This document shows positions 46,225 through 54,970 of a stretch of DNA of 64,000 bases, piece after piece. Source of the DNA: Poriferisodalis sp965262965 (GTDB lineage: Bacteria; Actinomycetota; Acidimicrobiia; Acidimicrobiales; Poriferisodalaceae); contig NZ_OZ253573.1 in assembly GCF_965262965.1 (NCBI RefSeq), positions 3,968,001 through 4,032,000 on the forward strand, given 5' to 3'. Both the position numbers and the translations under genes were made by a program. How positions within the stretch are numbered: position 1 is the stretch's first letter; every line of letters starts with the position of its first letter. Below the pieces are notes generated by a model. That model was not told the DNA's origin. It ran no database searches and saw nothing but the letters and a program-made list of their open reading frames with translations.

Positions 46225-46565
46225 TGCGTCTTCGCCCTCGTCGATTGCACCGTGAGCGGTGATAACAACCGGGCGCGACCCTATGTGTGTGGTGTGACGC
46301 GTTTGCGGATCGGTGTCGGCGGCGGGGTCCGGCGGCGGGCGGATCGGTGTCGGTCGGGTTCAGGGTTTGGTTCGGTGCGGGATCCACAGCCGGGGTGTGC
46401 CGCGCGGCGGGGAGCGCCGTTTGGGGTGCCGGGTGCAAGAGGCGAGTCGGGGCTGGGCCATGCGACGCGAGTGTCGCGATCTGAGGTGACGCTCGCAAGG
46501 AGGTTTCTGCGGGTCCGATGACCTGTGTGTTGTGCGGGGTGCGGTCGACGTCGCTGGGGCGGGGG
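46225..46565. other. Gene-free GT-rich interval
   Basis: Between the small acidic gene and the end of the VWA gene I see no supported gene on either strand. The plus strand is strongly G-rich, which keeps several frames open without protein-like composition. No clear terminator hairpin was found. Confidence 0.4.
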
Positions 46566-47868
46566 TCAGTTGATGTGGATGGTTTGGATCCAGTGGGGGA
46601 TGTCGAGGGTGGGTGCGTCGTCGCCGATGAGGACGGCGATGGTGGTGGGTCGGCCGGGTGGTGGCTGGTCAGGCCAGGGTGTGTGTCCGTCGGTGAGCAC
46701 GATGATGGCGGTGGGTTTGGTTTGGGCGGCTGTGTTGATGCCGGCGGCCATGTCGGTGCCGCCGCCTCCGTGGAGGGGGAGTTGGCGGGTGTTGGTGATG
46801 CGTTGGCGGGCTCGGGTTTTGGTGTCGACGGCGTAGTAGTCGATGTGGTGTCCGGGTGTGACGCGGGTGCAGATGGCGTCGATCTCGGCGATGGCTGTGT
46901 TGTGGTCGTCGGGGTCCATGGACCCGGAGGTGTCCATGATGACGGCGAGGTCGGGTATGGGGCGGCTGGTGGCGGGTCGCAGGATCTCGCCGTGGGGGGT
47001 GTGGGGGTTGGGGCGTCGTGGGGGTCGGGTCCAGGTGTAGTCGTTGTCGCCGGTTCGGTGGTGGGCGGCGCGGCGCAGAGCGGCGGCGAGAGCTCGGCGC
47101 CAGTCGATTTGGGGGTCGAGCTGTTCGTGGGCCCATCGCAGGAGTACTTCGGGGACGGTGTCGGGGTCTTGTTGGTCGTGGTCGAGGGCGTGTTGGGCTG
47201 TTCGTCGGCGCAGCATGCGTGCTTGTGTGTCGCTGGGGGTGTGGGGGTCGGTGGGGGGTGATGCCGGTGGCGGCTGATCCGCAGTCGTTGCTGTGGCGGT
47301 GGACGTCGCCCGAGCCTTGGTCGAGCCAGGCGACGGCGCCGGTGTCGGGGTCGATGCGGTCGCCGCCGAGGATGCGCCGGTAGTAGGTCTCGGCTGTTTG
47401 GGAATCGCCCATGTGCAGCTTCCACGGCGTGAGCCAGTGGTCGGGTAGTTCGGCTGTTTTGTAGGGGAGGCCGTCGAGGAGGTCGTCGTTGATTTCGCAG
47501 TCCGCGGCGGCGTTCCATGCCAGCGCCAGGAATGGGTCGGCAATGGTGTGTTGGGCGCGTTGGTGGTGGCCGCGCAGGGCGTGGTTGAGGACGTGCATGA
47601 GCTCGACTGCGGTCTGTTTGACGGTGAGGGTGTTGATGTTGGCCGGGTTGGCCCAGATGCGCCAGTGGCGGTCGATGACGACGGTGGCGACGTGGTTGGT
47701 GGTGCGCAGCGGGCAGCGGAACAGCGCTGTCATGTAGTAGGGGCAGTGGGTCGCGATCCAGTAGCGGGCGGCGCGCATGCGCCGCAGGGCGGCCTGCTGC
47801 ACTGCCGCCTCGGCGTCGGGGCCGTCGCCGTCGTCGTCGTTGTTGTTGTCGTTGTGGTGTGGGGTCAT
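46566..47868 (-). pseudogene. DUF2201/VWA-domain protein, one frameshift
   Basis: ATG 47868 starts a protein with an acidic Asn/Asp tract, then a DUF2201-type region: ELMHVLNHALRGHHQRA and AWNAAADCEINDDLLDG. After GSAATGITP the frame is lost at a run of six G (47253-47258 on the plus strand). Removing one base joins it to DPHTPSDTQARMLRR, and further on VIMDTSGSMDPDDHN, a VWA MIDAS motif (DxSxS), ending at 46566. The restored size is about 430 residues. It overlaps the MoxR gene upstream by 4 bp. MoxR ATPases with DUF2201/VWA partners form remodelling complexes. Homopolymer error is a real alternative to decay. Confidence 0.7.
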
Positions 47869-48998
47869 TGGTCTGCTTCGGGGTCGAGGTCGGGGTCGAG
47901 TTGTTCGAGGAACACGTCGTTGAGGACGTCGTGGTCTTGGGGCAGGCGTGCGCGTGGGGGCCGGATGGCTGCGAACGTGCGGGCTGCGGTCATGGCGATG
48001 TCGGGTGCGTCTTGTTGGGCTGCGGCGATGCACACTTCGAAGCCTTTGGCCCAGCGGGCGGGTGTGTTGTGCTCAGTCACGGCGGCGACGGCGTGCAGGC
48101 ATGCGAGCTGCTGGTCGGGCCGTTCGGGCAGCACCAGCGATGCAGGATCGGCGAGCAGCGCTTCGGGGTCGGGCAGGTCGAGGTCGGCGAGGAACGCGAG
48201 GTATTCCGCTGCGGTGGCGGTGCCCAGCAGCGCTTCGGCGACCAGGGTGCTCACGTCGGGTTGCGCTCCGGCGGCGTCGGCTGCGGCGAGGCAGGTGGCG
48301 GTGCGTTCCCAGGTGCGCGGAGACGGCCATCCCTGTGCGCCGCTGTCGGCTGCGAGGCCGGTCCCGTCGGGCGGTGCGCACAGCACCCCGGCGCGGCGCC
48401 GCACGAACGCGGTCTGCATCACCCGGTGGAACGACACTCGGCTCGGGTCCGGGTCGGGGGTCTTGAGCGGTTCGGGTGCGGGCCAGCCGCCGAGGTAGGC
48501 GGCGGCCCATTCGTCGACGCCGAGCGGCCAACGCAGGTGCGCGAACCGGTTCGCGAGCGGCGCGGACAGCTCCCACGCCCCGGAATTCTGCTCGGGCGGG
48601 TTTGCTGCTGCTGCGAACCGGGCTTTGGCGCCGAGGTCGAGGTCGCCGACGTGTCCCGACAGCACGACTCGCATGAGGGCGTTCTGTGTTGCGGGGGTGG
48701 CGGTGTTGATCTCGTCGAAGAACACCAGCGTGTCGGTGTCCCTGCCGGCGACGCGTCGCGCCCACGCGGGGGGTTCGAGGACGACGCCTTGGGGGGTGCG
48801 CACCGGCAGGCCGCCGATGTCGGTGGGGTCATACAGCGACGCCACCACCGTTTCGACTCCCCACCCGGCCGCTTCGGCGAACTTCTCGATCGTGGTGGTC
48901 TTGCCGGTGCCCGGGTCGCCCCACAAAAGCACCGGCACGCGTGCGGCGAGCAGGATCTGCATTGCTTCGAGGGTGAGCCGCTGAGTCGTTTCACTCAT
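47865..48998 (-). CDS. MoxR-type AAA+ ATPase
   Basis: About 377 residues from ATG 48998, preceded by AAGGAGA; the frame is open to 49049. Walker A is LLWGDPGTGKTTTIEKF, Walker B TLVFFDEINTATPATQN, sensor region ARFAAAANPPEQN. After the AAA core comes an alpha-helical domain to the C-terminus. MoxR proteins act with VWA-domain partners as chaperones or remodelling machines, and the next gene, coupled by ATGA, encodes such a partner. The preceding gene encodes LRV-type repeats. The three probably work together. Confidence 0.85.
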   Translation of the reverse strand: MSETTQRLTLEAMQILLAARVPVLLWGDPGTGKTTTIEKFAEAAGWGVETVVASLYDPTDIGGLPVRTPQGVVLEPPAWARRVAGRDTDTLVFFDEINTATPATQNALMRVVLSGHVGDLDLGAKARFAAAANPPEQNSGAWELSAPLANRFAHLRWPLGVDEWAAAYLGGWPAPEPLKTPDPDPSRVSFHRVMQTAFVRRRAGVLCAPPDGTGLAADSGAQGWPSPRTWERTATCLAAADAAGAQPDVSTLVAEALLGTATAAEYLAFLADLDLPDPEALLADPASLVLPERPDQQLACLHAVAAVTEHNTPARWAKGFEVCIAAAQQDAPDIAMTAARTFAAIRPPRARLPQDHDVLNDVFLEQLDPDLDPEADQ

Positions 48999-49076
48999 CG
49001 TTGTCTCCTTGTGTCCTGGTTCGGCTGGGGAAGCCGCGAACGCTTCCACAGGGGTGTGACAGTCATGATGGGAGGG

Positions 49077-50567
49077 TCAGCGGTCGGCCTTGGCGCGCCG
49101 CGCGAGCGCCCACAGCGCCTGCGGGGGTGTACGTGGATTCCCCGCGGCGCCCTCGCGGACCTCGCGACGAGGATCGGCTGCGAGCAGCCCCAGCACCGCA
49201 GCGGGGGTCTCGGGAAGGTCCGCGGCGATCGCGCGGGCCAGCCACACATCGGCGCGGGCGAGCCGCTCAGCGATCGGGCCCATGGCGGTGCGGTGGGTAC
49301 TGGGATTGGCTGCGGCCGCGGCCGCCGTGAGCACGTCAGCGTCATCGCACAACACGCGCAGCGTCCCCGGCGGCGTCGCCTCGTTCATGGCGGCTTCTGC
49401 CCGCACCGCTGCCACAGCGTCCCCGGCGAGCCATCTCAGCGCCCCCGGCGGCGCAGCGGGGTTCGCAGCGACTGCGGCGCGCACCGTTCGGTGCCGGTCT
49501 GCGGCCAGCGCCTCGAGCAGCCTCGCCGACGCGCGCAGGTTCTGTGCCACCCCCGCACGCACCTCGGTGTCCAAGCTCGGGGCGAGCGCCTCGAGCACCC
49601 TGATCGGCGTGCGCGGTGTGCGTGCGACCGTGGCGCGCACCGTCGGGTCGCTGTGCGAAGCCAGACCGCGCAACAGCGACATCGGAGCACGCGGATGCAG
49701 CGCACCCCACACTCGCTGGAACACCTCGGCGCGCCCGTAGCGCCAATCCGGCTCGCGGTAGTGCACATCGACGGGACCGAGCGCGGCTAGGGCGACCAGC
49801 CATGCAGGCGTCGACGGGTTCTGCAGCACCCTCAGCCGCACGAACGCGTCGGAGAAGCTCCGAACCGGCGCGCTGCTGAGCTGTTGGAGCGCTTCGACCG
49901 GCGTGGCGGGGTTCACCGCCACCAGATCGCGCAGCTGCGCGTCCCCGTCGGCGGACAGCTCGCCCAGCCGCTGGGGATCCGCGTCGGGATCGGTTGCGAC
50001 CGCCAGGTCCCCGAAACGACGGTCCCCATGCGCGGCCATCGCGTCGAAGAACCCCGATCCCAGCCGTTGCGCGATCGTTCGGTCGAACTCCCAGCGGGCC
50101 GCGCTGTTCCAGCTGTGCCAGCCCGGCGGCATCCACGGCGTGCGACCCAGTGCCGGTTCGAGCCGCTTGGCGAGCACCCACGACAAGAACCCGAACGCAG
50201 CGTCGCTGGACAGATGTGCGCACGCCACCGCCAGCGCGTCACGCTCATCGGCGCCAAGCCGCGAATAGCCGTGCGGCCCCATCATCCACAAACACGCCAA
50301 ACGGCGAGCCAGACCCCCGACCTGATCGGGGCGCACCAGATCCGCGTTCAGCGCCCCAACAACCCCCCGCGCACGCTCCAGCGCCTCGTTCGGCTGACCG
50401 AGAGCGTCCAGCAGCCTCGCCTCCGACGCCAGCCGCTCCTCGTCGCTCACACCCCACGCACCGTCGCGGCGTACCAACGTGACCTCGGTGCCGTCGAGGA
50501 CCACCCCACGGCGCAGATCGCCCTCGGGCCACACCACCACGGCGTCGCGCTTGTCCTTCTTTGCCAT
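49077..50567 (-). CDS. LRV/HEAT-like repeat protein, first gene of MoxR operon
   Basis: 496 residues from ATG 50567. The C-terminal two-thirds consists of ~22-25-residue repeats of the type VRAAVAANPAAPPGALRWLA (others near TVRATVARTPRTPIRVLEAL and EVRAGVAQNLRASARLLEAL), as in leucine-rich-repeat-variant and HEAT-like solenoids, usually a protein-binding scaffold. The N-terminal ~150 residues are a separate region with no recognised family. It ends about 80 bp before the MoxR start, on the same strand. It may supply substrate or target recognition for the MoxR/VWA pair. Confidence 0.75.
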   Translation of the reverse strand: MAKKDKRDAVVVWPEGDLRRGVVLDGTEVTLVRRDGAWGVSDEERLASEARLLDALGQPNEALERARGVVGALNADLVRPDQVGGLARRLACLWMMGPHGYSRLGADERDALAVACAHLSSDAAFGFLSWVLAKRLEPALGRTPWMPPGWHSWNSAARWEFDRTIAQRLGSGFFDAMAAHGDRRFGDLAVATDPDADPQRLGELSADGDAQLRDLVAVNPATPVEALQQLSSAPVRSFSDAFVRLRVLQNPSTPAWLVALAALGPVDVHYREPDWRYGRAEVFQRVWGALHPRAPMSLLRGLASHSDPTVRATVARTPRTPIRVLEALAPSLDTEVRAGVAQNLRASARLLEALAADRHRTVRAAVAANPAAPPGALRWLAGDAVAAVRAEAAMNEATPPGTLRVLCDDADVLTAAAAAANPSTHRTAMGPIAERLARADVWLARAIAADLPETPAAVLGLLAADPRREVREGAAGNPRTPPQALWALARRAKADR

Positions 50568-50820
50568 GGGCGCGACGCTCGCGTGGGGGTGTCACACGCA
50601 GCCACCGCAGCAAGGTGCGACACGCGGGAGGCGCCACCAACGTCAGTGCGCTCCCCAAAGAAATCGTGCTGTTCGTGTCGCACGCCCCGTCTGCGTTGCC
50701 GATGAGGCCGCAACGACACCATTTTGGGCACCCACAGGACAGGGATCAGACAGCTGGCCCAGTCGTTGTGCGCGTTGGGCGAATCGAGAGCTGGCACACC
50801 TCCAACGAGCTACCCGCTCG

Positions 50821-51681
50821 CTATGCACCACGCGCGGTGAGGTAATCAAGGTCGAGGGGGTCGCTTGCGCGGTACTCGAGCGCCGTCATCTCATCGAGCG
50901 GCGCGAGGATTCCGTCAACCGAGACAACGATTCCCGTACGTCGCGTACGGGTCACCCACGCAGCGATCTGTTCCTGAAGTTCGCTGTGTCTCGGCCTGGA
51001 TTCTTCCGAAGGTCGGCTCTCAGGACAGAACAAGACCGTTATCCGAATCTTGTGCGCTTCGTCCGCGGATTCGACAACGACGCGGATCTCCTGGAGGCTC
51101 TCAAGTGCTTGACCTTCAGGGCTGTTCCTGTTGTGCTTCGCCCTGATGCGTTCAAGCAGACCTCGAAGTGCTTCGTTCAAGTCATCAGGGAACGCCGGAC
51201 GCTCGAACACACGTCCCACTGCCCGTGCGAAGTGACGTTGGCCCTCCGAGTTCTCCAACCCACGAATGGGCTCCAGCCCCAGCAAGGTGGACTTTTCGGC
51301 GCCGACCAGCAGGTTCATATCGGCAAAAGAGCTCGCCCCGATGTCCGGAAGCGGCAGCAGCCGGGGCCGGTGCCCGCGTCTCGCCTGGCTGGCGATCGGT
51401 TCGTCAAGCTCGATGACGGCTGCGAGCGTGATGAAAGGATGCTCACGACAACTTCGGACGATGTCGCAGGTCTGCGACACAATGACTAAGCGTTCTGCGG
51501 ACGCCACTACCCAGCCAAGCTCACCTGAGTCCATTTGCTCGCTCGCTAGCGTCAGCGGTGCATCAGGAACCGCCATCCATGCCCGTTGCGTCGTCGGCAA
51601 CGTGAGGACATCGCCCTGCTGCCACGTCTGCGTGGCAGCATCGACGCGATCAGACAGCTGCCTCTCGACGGAGAACGACAC
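50821..51681 (-). CDS. Unknown protein, third gene of the TIGR04255 operon
   Basis: 286 residues with no family I can name. The N-terminal part has WQQGDVLTLP and LVIVSQTCDIVRSCREHPFI, a SQxCDI pattern that recurs in uncharacterised proteins of genomic islands. The middle is charged and helical (LNEALRGLLERIRAKHNRNS), and the C-terminus is of mixed type. No signal or membrane segment. It starts 2 bp after the stop of the HTH gene, so the three genes at 53302-50821 form one operon. Role unknown; a toxin or effector is possible (inference from context). Confidence 0.6.
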   Translation of the reverse strand: MSFSVERQLSDRVDAATQTWQQGDVLTLPTTQRAWMAVPDAPLTLASEQMDSGELGWVVASAERLVIVSQTCDIVRSCREHPFITLAAVIELDEPIASQARRGHRPRLLPLPDIGASSFADMNLLVGAEKSTLLGLEPIRGLENSEGQRHFARAVGRVFERPAFPDDLNEALRGLLERIRAKHNRNSPEGQALESLQEIRVVVESADEAHKIRITVLFCPESRPSEESRPRHSELQEQIAAWVTRTRRTGIVVSVDGILAPLDEMTALEYRASDPLDLDYLTARGA

Positions 51682-51683
51682 GC

Positions 51684-52490
51684 TTACCCCGATGGGTCGG
51701 TGCGGCGTATCGTCTTGACGTACTCGCCTTCCATCGATCCGACTTCATCGTGTCGCGCGTCGATGAGTTGTGACGGTCGGAAGACAGGCCGACGACGCGG
51801 ATCATCATCGTCAACTCTGATTCCAAGCGAACCGGGTTTCCGGATCTTCGCATACTCGCTTCGCTGACAGAAATCCATGTACACCGACGGTTCAGCATCT
51901 CGCGGCGCGAGCAAGCGGTTTGTCGTCTCGGCTGGGTCGTCTGTTGCGAGCCGGTTGATCTCCCTCGCCAGCTCCATAATGCGCTCGACATTTCCACTGT
52001 TCGCCGGTCGCCCTTCCGCCCAGTAGTGCAGCGAGCGTGGCTGAACATCCAGCGCATTGGCGATCTGAGACCAAGTGAGATTTGTCTTGTACCGGATCTC
52101 ATGAACGATTTGTTGAATGCTGGTCTGTCGTGGCGTGGAGTGTTCGGCACCGAGTACAGATCCGTGGGTGTGGAGGGCAACGTGTCGTTGATCCCCATGA
52201 GCTATTCGAATGTTCGTATCGGCGATCTGCGTGAGCACAAACAGGTATGGGGCGCGCTTCTCGTCGTGGAACTCGTGATTCGGTAGCCACTGATGCGGAA
52301 TGGATACCACACCGCCCACGGGCGGAAGGCAAGTGGCAAAGAAGTTATGCACCGAGACTTCGTCGAGAAACGCCGCCGATGATGCAGTCCCCCGCAAAAT
52401 CCACGCGTCCCACTGCGACGCTGACGAATCTGCCTCAGCGGAGACCGAGGTTTCAAACCCAGCAGCGCTCTGACCTGTTGCCTCCGTCAT
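51684..52490 (-). CDS. HTH-domain regulator-like protein
   Basis: About 268 residues from ATG 52490, which overlaps the TIGR04255 stop by 4 bp; the frame is open to 52535. The middle holds a helix-turn-helix: NLTWSQIANALDVQPRSLHY then WAEGRPANSGNVERIMELAR, similar to XRE-type domains. The N-terminal 100 residues contain short strands and the C-terminal part is charged. It could repress its own operon or act as the antitoxin-like partner of the protein encoded after it. Neither is shown. Confidence 0.65.
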   Translation of the reverse strand: MTEATGQSAAGFETSVSAEADSSASQWDAWILRGTASSAAFLDEVSVHNFFATCLPPVGGVVSIPHQWLPNHEFHDEKRAPYLFVLTQIADTNIRIAHGDQRHVALHTHGSVLGAEHSTPRQTSIQQIVHEIRYKTNLTWSQIANALDVQPRSLHYWAEGRPANSGNVERIMELAREINRLATDDPAETTNRLLAPRDAEPSVYMDFCQRSEYAKIRKPGSLGIRVDDDDPRRRPVFRPSQLIDARHDEVGSMEGEYVKTIRRTDPSG

Positions 52491-53302
52491 ATCCGACCGC
52501 CACATCTGCGCAACAGCTCGGGCGTAACTGCCCATCGGAAGAACCGGTAGATATCTTCCGCAAATCCCCTTGACATATCCAGCAATCGATCGACGTCAAA
52601 CGCTCCGTCGATGTCATCAGCGTACATGTCAAGATCGAGAAGCCACGAAGGCGTGGCAACTGAGCTTCCGTACAGGCTGTCCAGAACGGCGCGAGGCGGC
52701 AACAGGCCCCAACGCCCGTGGAGAGTGGCTGAGGGACAGTTGAACTGTGCATCCGTGAGTGCGTGCTGAAGCTCAAGCTCATCGCCGCCCTCAGCACTGA
52801 CGACTCCGAGCATCTCGGACCTGACGAGCTGCGGAAGGTCAGAGTCGGCCGCGATGCGGTCGACGTACCGAATTCCGAGGCGAGTGCAGCTAGCGGGCCC
52901 CATCGTCGCGTGGATCGCCGTTAGCACCTCGCGAAGACGCCTCAGGAACTCTGCGTGGCTCGGATAATCGACTGTGTCGAGCGCCACGAACGATGTCCCT
53001 AGCGATACTTTCCACACAGGATCCTGTGCGCGATCACAAAACCGCCAAACAGGTGACCCGCTCGTTTGAGCCCGCACGTCCCCCTCGTCGAACTGAACGC
53101 TGACCGTTTCTCGTTCCTCGTGCAGGAATGGATACTCGTCACGGATGTGCTCTTGGAACGGCCCGATGAAATCTTCGCGGGCGATCGAGGCGACAGCGGG
53201 AAACCGAATCTGTGCGACGGCCACGATGAGCGGAGGGTCGGAGAGGAACAGCTCGTCGACGGGTTCCCCGAATGGCGTCGGCACGAGACCCACCTCAGAC
53301 AT
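52487..53302 (-). CDS. TIGR04255-family protein, first gene of operon
   Basis: 271 residues. The start PPLIVAVAQIRFPAV and the central TRLGIRYVDRIAA match the pattern of TIGR04255, a sporadically distributed family whose members carry P(L/I)xx(V/A)xxQ(I/V)RF near the N-terminus and LGxRYxNRI in the middle. The function of the family is not established. ATG 53302 begins the operon, and the gene overlaps the HTH gene downstream by 4 bp. A perfect 9-bp inverted repeat lies just upstream (53347-53375). Confidence 0.72.
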   Translation of the reverse strand: MSEVGLVPTPFGEPVDELFLSDPPLIVAVAQIRFPAVASIAREDFIGPFQEHIRDEYPFLHEERETVSVQFDEGDVRAQTSGSPVWRFCDRAQDPVWKVSLGTSFVALDTVDYPSHAEFLRRLREVLTAIHATMGPASCTRLGIRYVDRIAADSDLPQLVRSEMLGVVSAEGGDELELQHALTDAQFNCPSATLHGRWGLLPPRAVLDSLYGSSVATPSWLLDLDMYADDIDGAFDVDRLLDMSRGFAEDIYRFFRWAVTPELLRRCGGRI

Positions 53303-53346
53303 ATTTCACCTTTAGTTTCACATACGGGAGGTTGCAACATAGCCCA

Positions 53347-53375
53347 CCCTGAATCAGGCCGCGACCGATTCAGGG
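53347..53375. promoter_or_regulatory. Perfect inverted repeat upstream of TIGR04255 operon
   Basis: CCCTGAATC, an 11-nt spacer, then GATTCAGGG. It lies 45-73 bp upstream of the operon's first start codon, a position suited to an operator for the operon's own HTH protein. It could equally be a terminator-like hairpin or an IS relic, because CCTGAATC is also the first 8 bp of the IS1380 ends. Confidence 0.4.
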
Positions 53376-53459
53376 TTTCGTCGTCGTCAAATGACATTCG
53401 GCCTCGCGGCCACGGCAGCCGCTGGACGACAGCGGGCTCAAGCGAGTGGGGTGCCTTAG

Positions 53460-53507
53460 CCTGAATCCACCGATTGGCTGTTGGTGAGCGCGGGATTCCC
53501 GGGTCGG
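53460..53507. repeat. 48-bp stub of an IS1380 end
   Basis: CCTGAATCCACCGATTGGCT and onwards matches the left end of IS-b, preceded by CTTAG (53455-53459). It is cut after 48 bp by the IS3 element at 53508. The rest of the IS1380 is not found on the other side, so a deletion next to the IS3 removed it. Confidence 0.75.
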
Positions 53508-53561
53508 TGAATCGCCCTGGGTTGGTTGAAGGCTCCTGATCTTGGATACGAGGATGGAGTC

Positions 53562-53879
53562 ATGCCACATGAGATGTCGCCTGGGAAGCCGACGACGCGT
53601 CGGTACAGCGAGGCGGAAAAGGAGCGTGCTGTGCGTGCTGTGCGTCAGCTCCGCAAGGAGCTGGGCACCGATCACGGGACGGTGAAGCGGGTCGCGGCCC
53701 AGTTGGGGATCGGGGTGGAGTCGCTGCGGTCGTGGGTGCGCCAGGCCGGGGTCGATGCTGGGTTGCGCCCTGGTGTGAACAGCGAGCAGGCTGAGCGGAT
53801 CAAGGCGCTGGAGGCCGAGAACCGGGAGCTGCGTCGGGCGAACGAGATCTTGCGCAAGGCGTCGGCTTTTTTCGCGTAA
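53562..53879 (+). CDS. IS3-family transposase OrfA
   Basis: 105 residues from ATG 53562. The HTH is VKRVAAQLGIGVESLRSWVR, followed by the leucine-zipper segment IKALEAENRELRRANEILRK. The frame ends at 53879 just after a run of six T (GGCTTTTTTCGCG), a plausible slippage site for making OrfAB. Confidence 0.82.
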   Translation: MPHEMSPGKPTTRRYSEAEKERAVRAVRQLRKELGTDHGTVKRVAAQLGIGVESLRSWVRQAGVDAGLRPGVNSEQAERIKALEAENRELRRANEILRKASAFFA

Positions 53880-53900
53880 GGGGCTCGACCGCCCACTGAG

Positions 53901-54806
53901 GTGACGGTGTCGTTCGTCGACGCTCATCGTGGCGAGCTCGGGGTCGAGCCCATCTGCACTGCGCTGGGGGTGGCCCCGAGCACGTACTACGCGGCCAAGC
54001 GCCGTGAGCGCGAGCCGTCCGCGCGGGCGGTCTCGGACGCGGTGTGGATGCGGGTCTTGTTGGCGTTGTGGGTCGCGAACCGCAAGGTCTACGGGGCACG
54101 CAAGCTGTGGAAGGCCGCCCGGCGCGCGGGTCACGAGATCGGCCGGGACCAGGTTGCCCGGCTGATGCGTGAGCTGGGCGTACGCGGCGTCAGCCGGCGG
54201 CGCAAGATGTTCACCACGCGTCAGGATCCTGACGCGGTTCGCGCTCCCGACCTGGTCAACCGCGACTTCACCGCGGATCGGCCCGACGCGTTGTGGGTGA
54301 CCGATCTCACCTATGTCGCGACCCGGGCAGGCATGGCCTATGTGTGCTTCATCGTGGACGCGTTCTCCCGCCGCATCGTGGGCTGGCGCGTCGCTTCGCA
54401 CATGCGCACCGAGATGGTCCTCGACGCATTGGAGACGGCCCGCCGCTCACGCGGCAACCGCCGCCTGGTCGGGCTCGTGGCCCACTCCGACGCGGGATCG
54501 CAATTCACCGAACGCCTCGACGAGATCGGCGCCCGCCCCAGCATCGGCACCGTCGCCGATTCCTATGACAACGCCTTGGCCGAGACGACCAACGGTCTCT
54601 ACAAGGCCGAATGCGCCTACGGGCCCGACACACACGGCTGGCACGACGTCGACCAGCTCGAACTCGCCACCCTGGGCTGGGTGCACTGGTTCAACCAGCA
54701 ACGGCTCCACGGCCACTGCAACGACACCCCGCCCGCAGAATTCGAATCAGCGTTCTACGCTGCCCACAAGACCACCCCAGCCGGGGCTGGAAAACCAAAC
54801 CAATGA
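53901..54806 (+). CDS. IS3-family transposase OrfB
   Basis: 301 residues from GTG 53901 (TVSFVDAHRGELGVEPICTA). Catalytic residues: LWVTDLTYVATRAG (Asp), LVAHSDAGSQFTERL (Asp) and DNALAETTNGLYKAE (Glu). The frame is intact to 54806. Together with OrfA it makes a complete IS3 transposase. Confidence 0.85.
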   Translation: MTVSFVDAHRGELGVEPICTALGVAPSTYYAAKRREREPSARAVSDAVWMRVLLALWVANRKVYGARKLWKAARRAGHEIGRDQVARLMRELGVRGVSRRRKMFTTRQDPDAVRAPDLVNRDFTADRPDALWVTDLTYVATRAGMAYVCFIVDAFSRRIVGWRVASHMRTEMVLDALETARRSRGNRRLVGLVAHSDAGSQFTERLDEIGARPSIGTVADSYDNALAETTNGLYKAECAYGPDTHGWHDVDQLELATLGWVHWFNQQRLHGHCNDTPPAEFESAFYAAHKTTPAGAGKPNQ

Positions 54807-54835
54807 GTCTCCAACAAAGCCAGAGCGGTTCAGAT

Positions 54836-54970
54836 CTCAAATGTGGAGTCCGTTTGTTCGGGCTGCTTCGGGCGAACAAAGCCGCAGGTCAGAGGCACCG
54901 GGCCCTAACTCGCAAACAAGCCACCAGCGGCTTGTTTGGGAGTTTCCGGATCTGATGTTTGCGAGTTAGC
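54836..54970 (+). repeat. Dispersed structured repeat, copy R2
   Basis: It has the same order as R1 (30697-30800): AAATGTGGAG, a first hairpin of different sequence (TTTGTTCG...CGAACAAA), the same AAAGCCGCAGGTCAGAGGCA block, CTAACTCGCAAAC, then CAAACAAGCC-accagc-GGCTTGTTTG. Here an outer arm GTTTGCGAGTTAG (about 54957-54969) also pairs with CTAACTCGCAAAC. It lies directly beside the IS3 right end. No gene is visible from 54833 to 55116. Confidence 0.6.

Larger units (their letters stand above)
53508..54832 (+). mobile_element. IS3-family element, complete
   Basis: The ends TGAATCGCCCTGGGTTGGTT (53508) and TGAACCGCTCTGGCTTTGTT (complement of the right end at 54832) are inverted repeats with the TGA start usual for IS3. 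Length 1325 bp with orfA and orfB. The flanking triplets differ (CGG left, GAT right), so there is no target duplication, which fits a deletion on the left. Confidence 0.82.

Noticed and set aside
47859..49790. A 643-codon plus-strand reading frame opposite the MoxR operon
   Set aside because: Composition is Gly/Ala/Arg-rich without motifs, and the opposite strand carries clear MoxR and repeat-protein signatures. It is a GC-driven shadow.
16687..54893. Short motif GCAGGTCAGA at about 16687, 16770, 30748 and 54881 as a recombination site
   Set aside because: Ten bases shared four times, with no common flanking structure outside R1 and R2. Too short to support a site.
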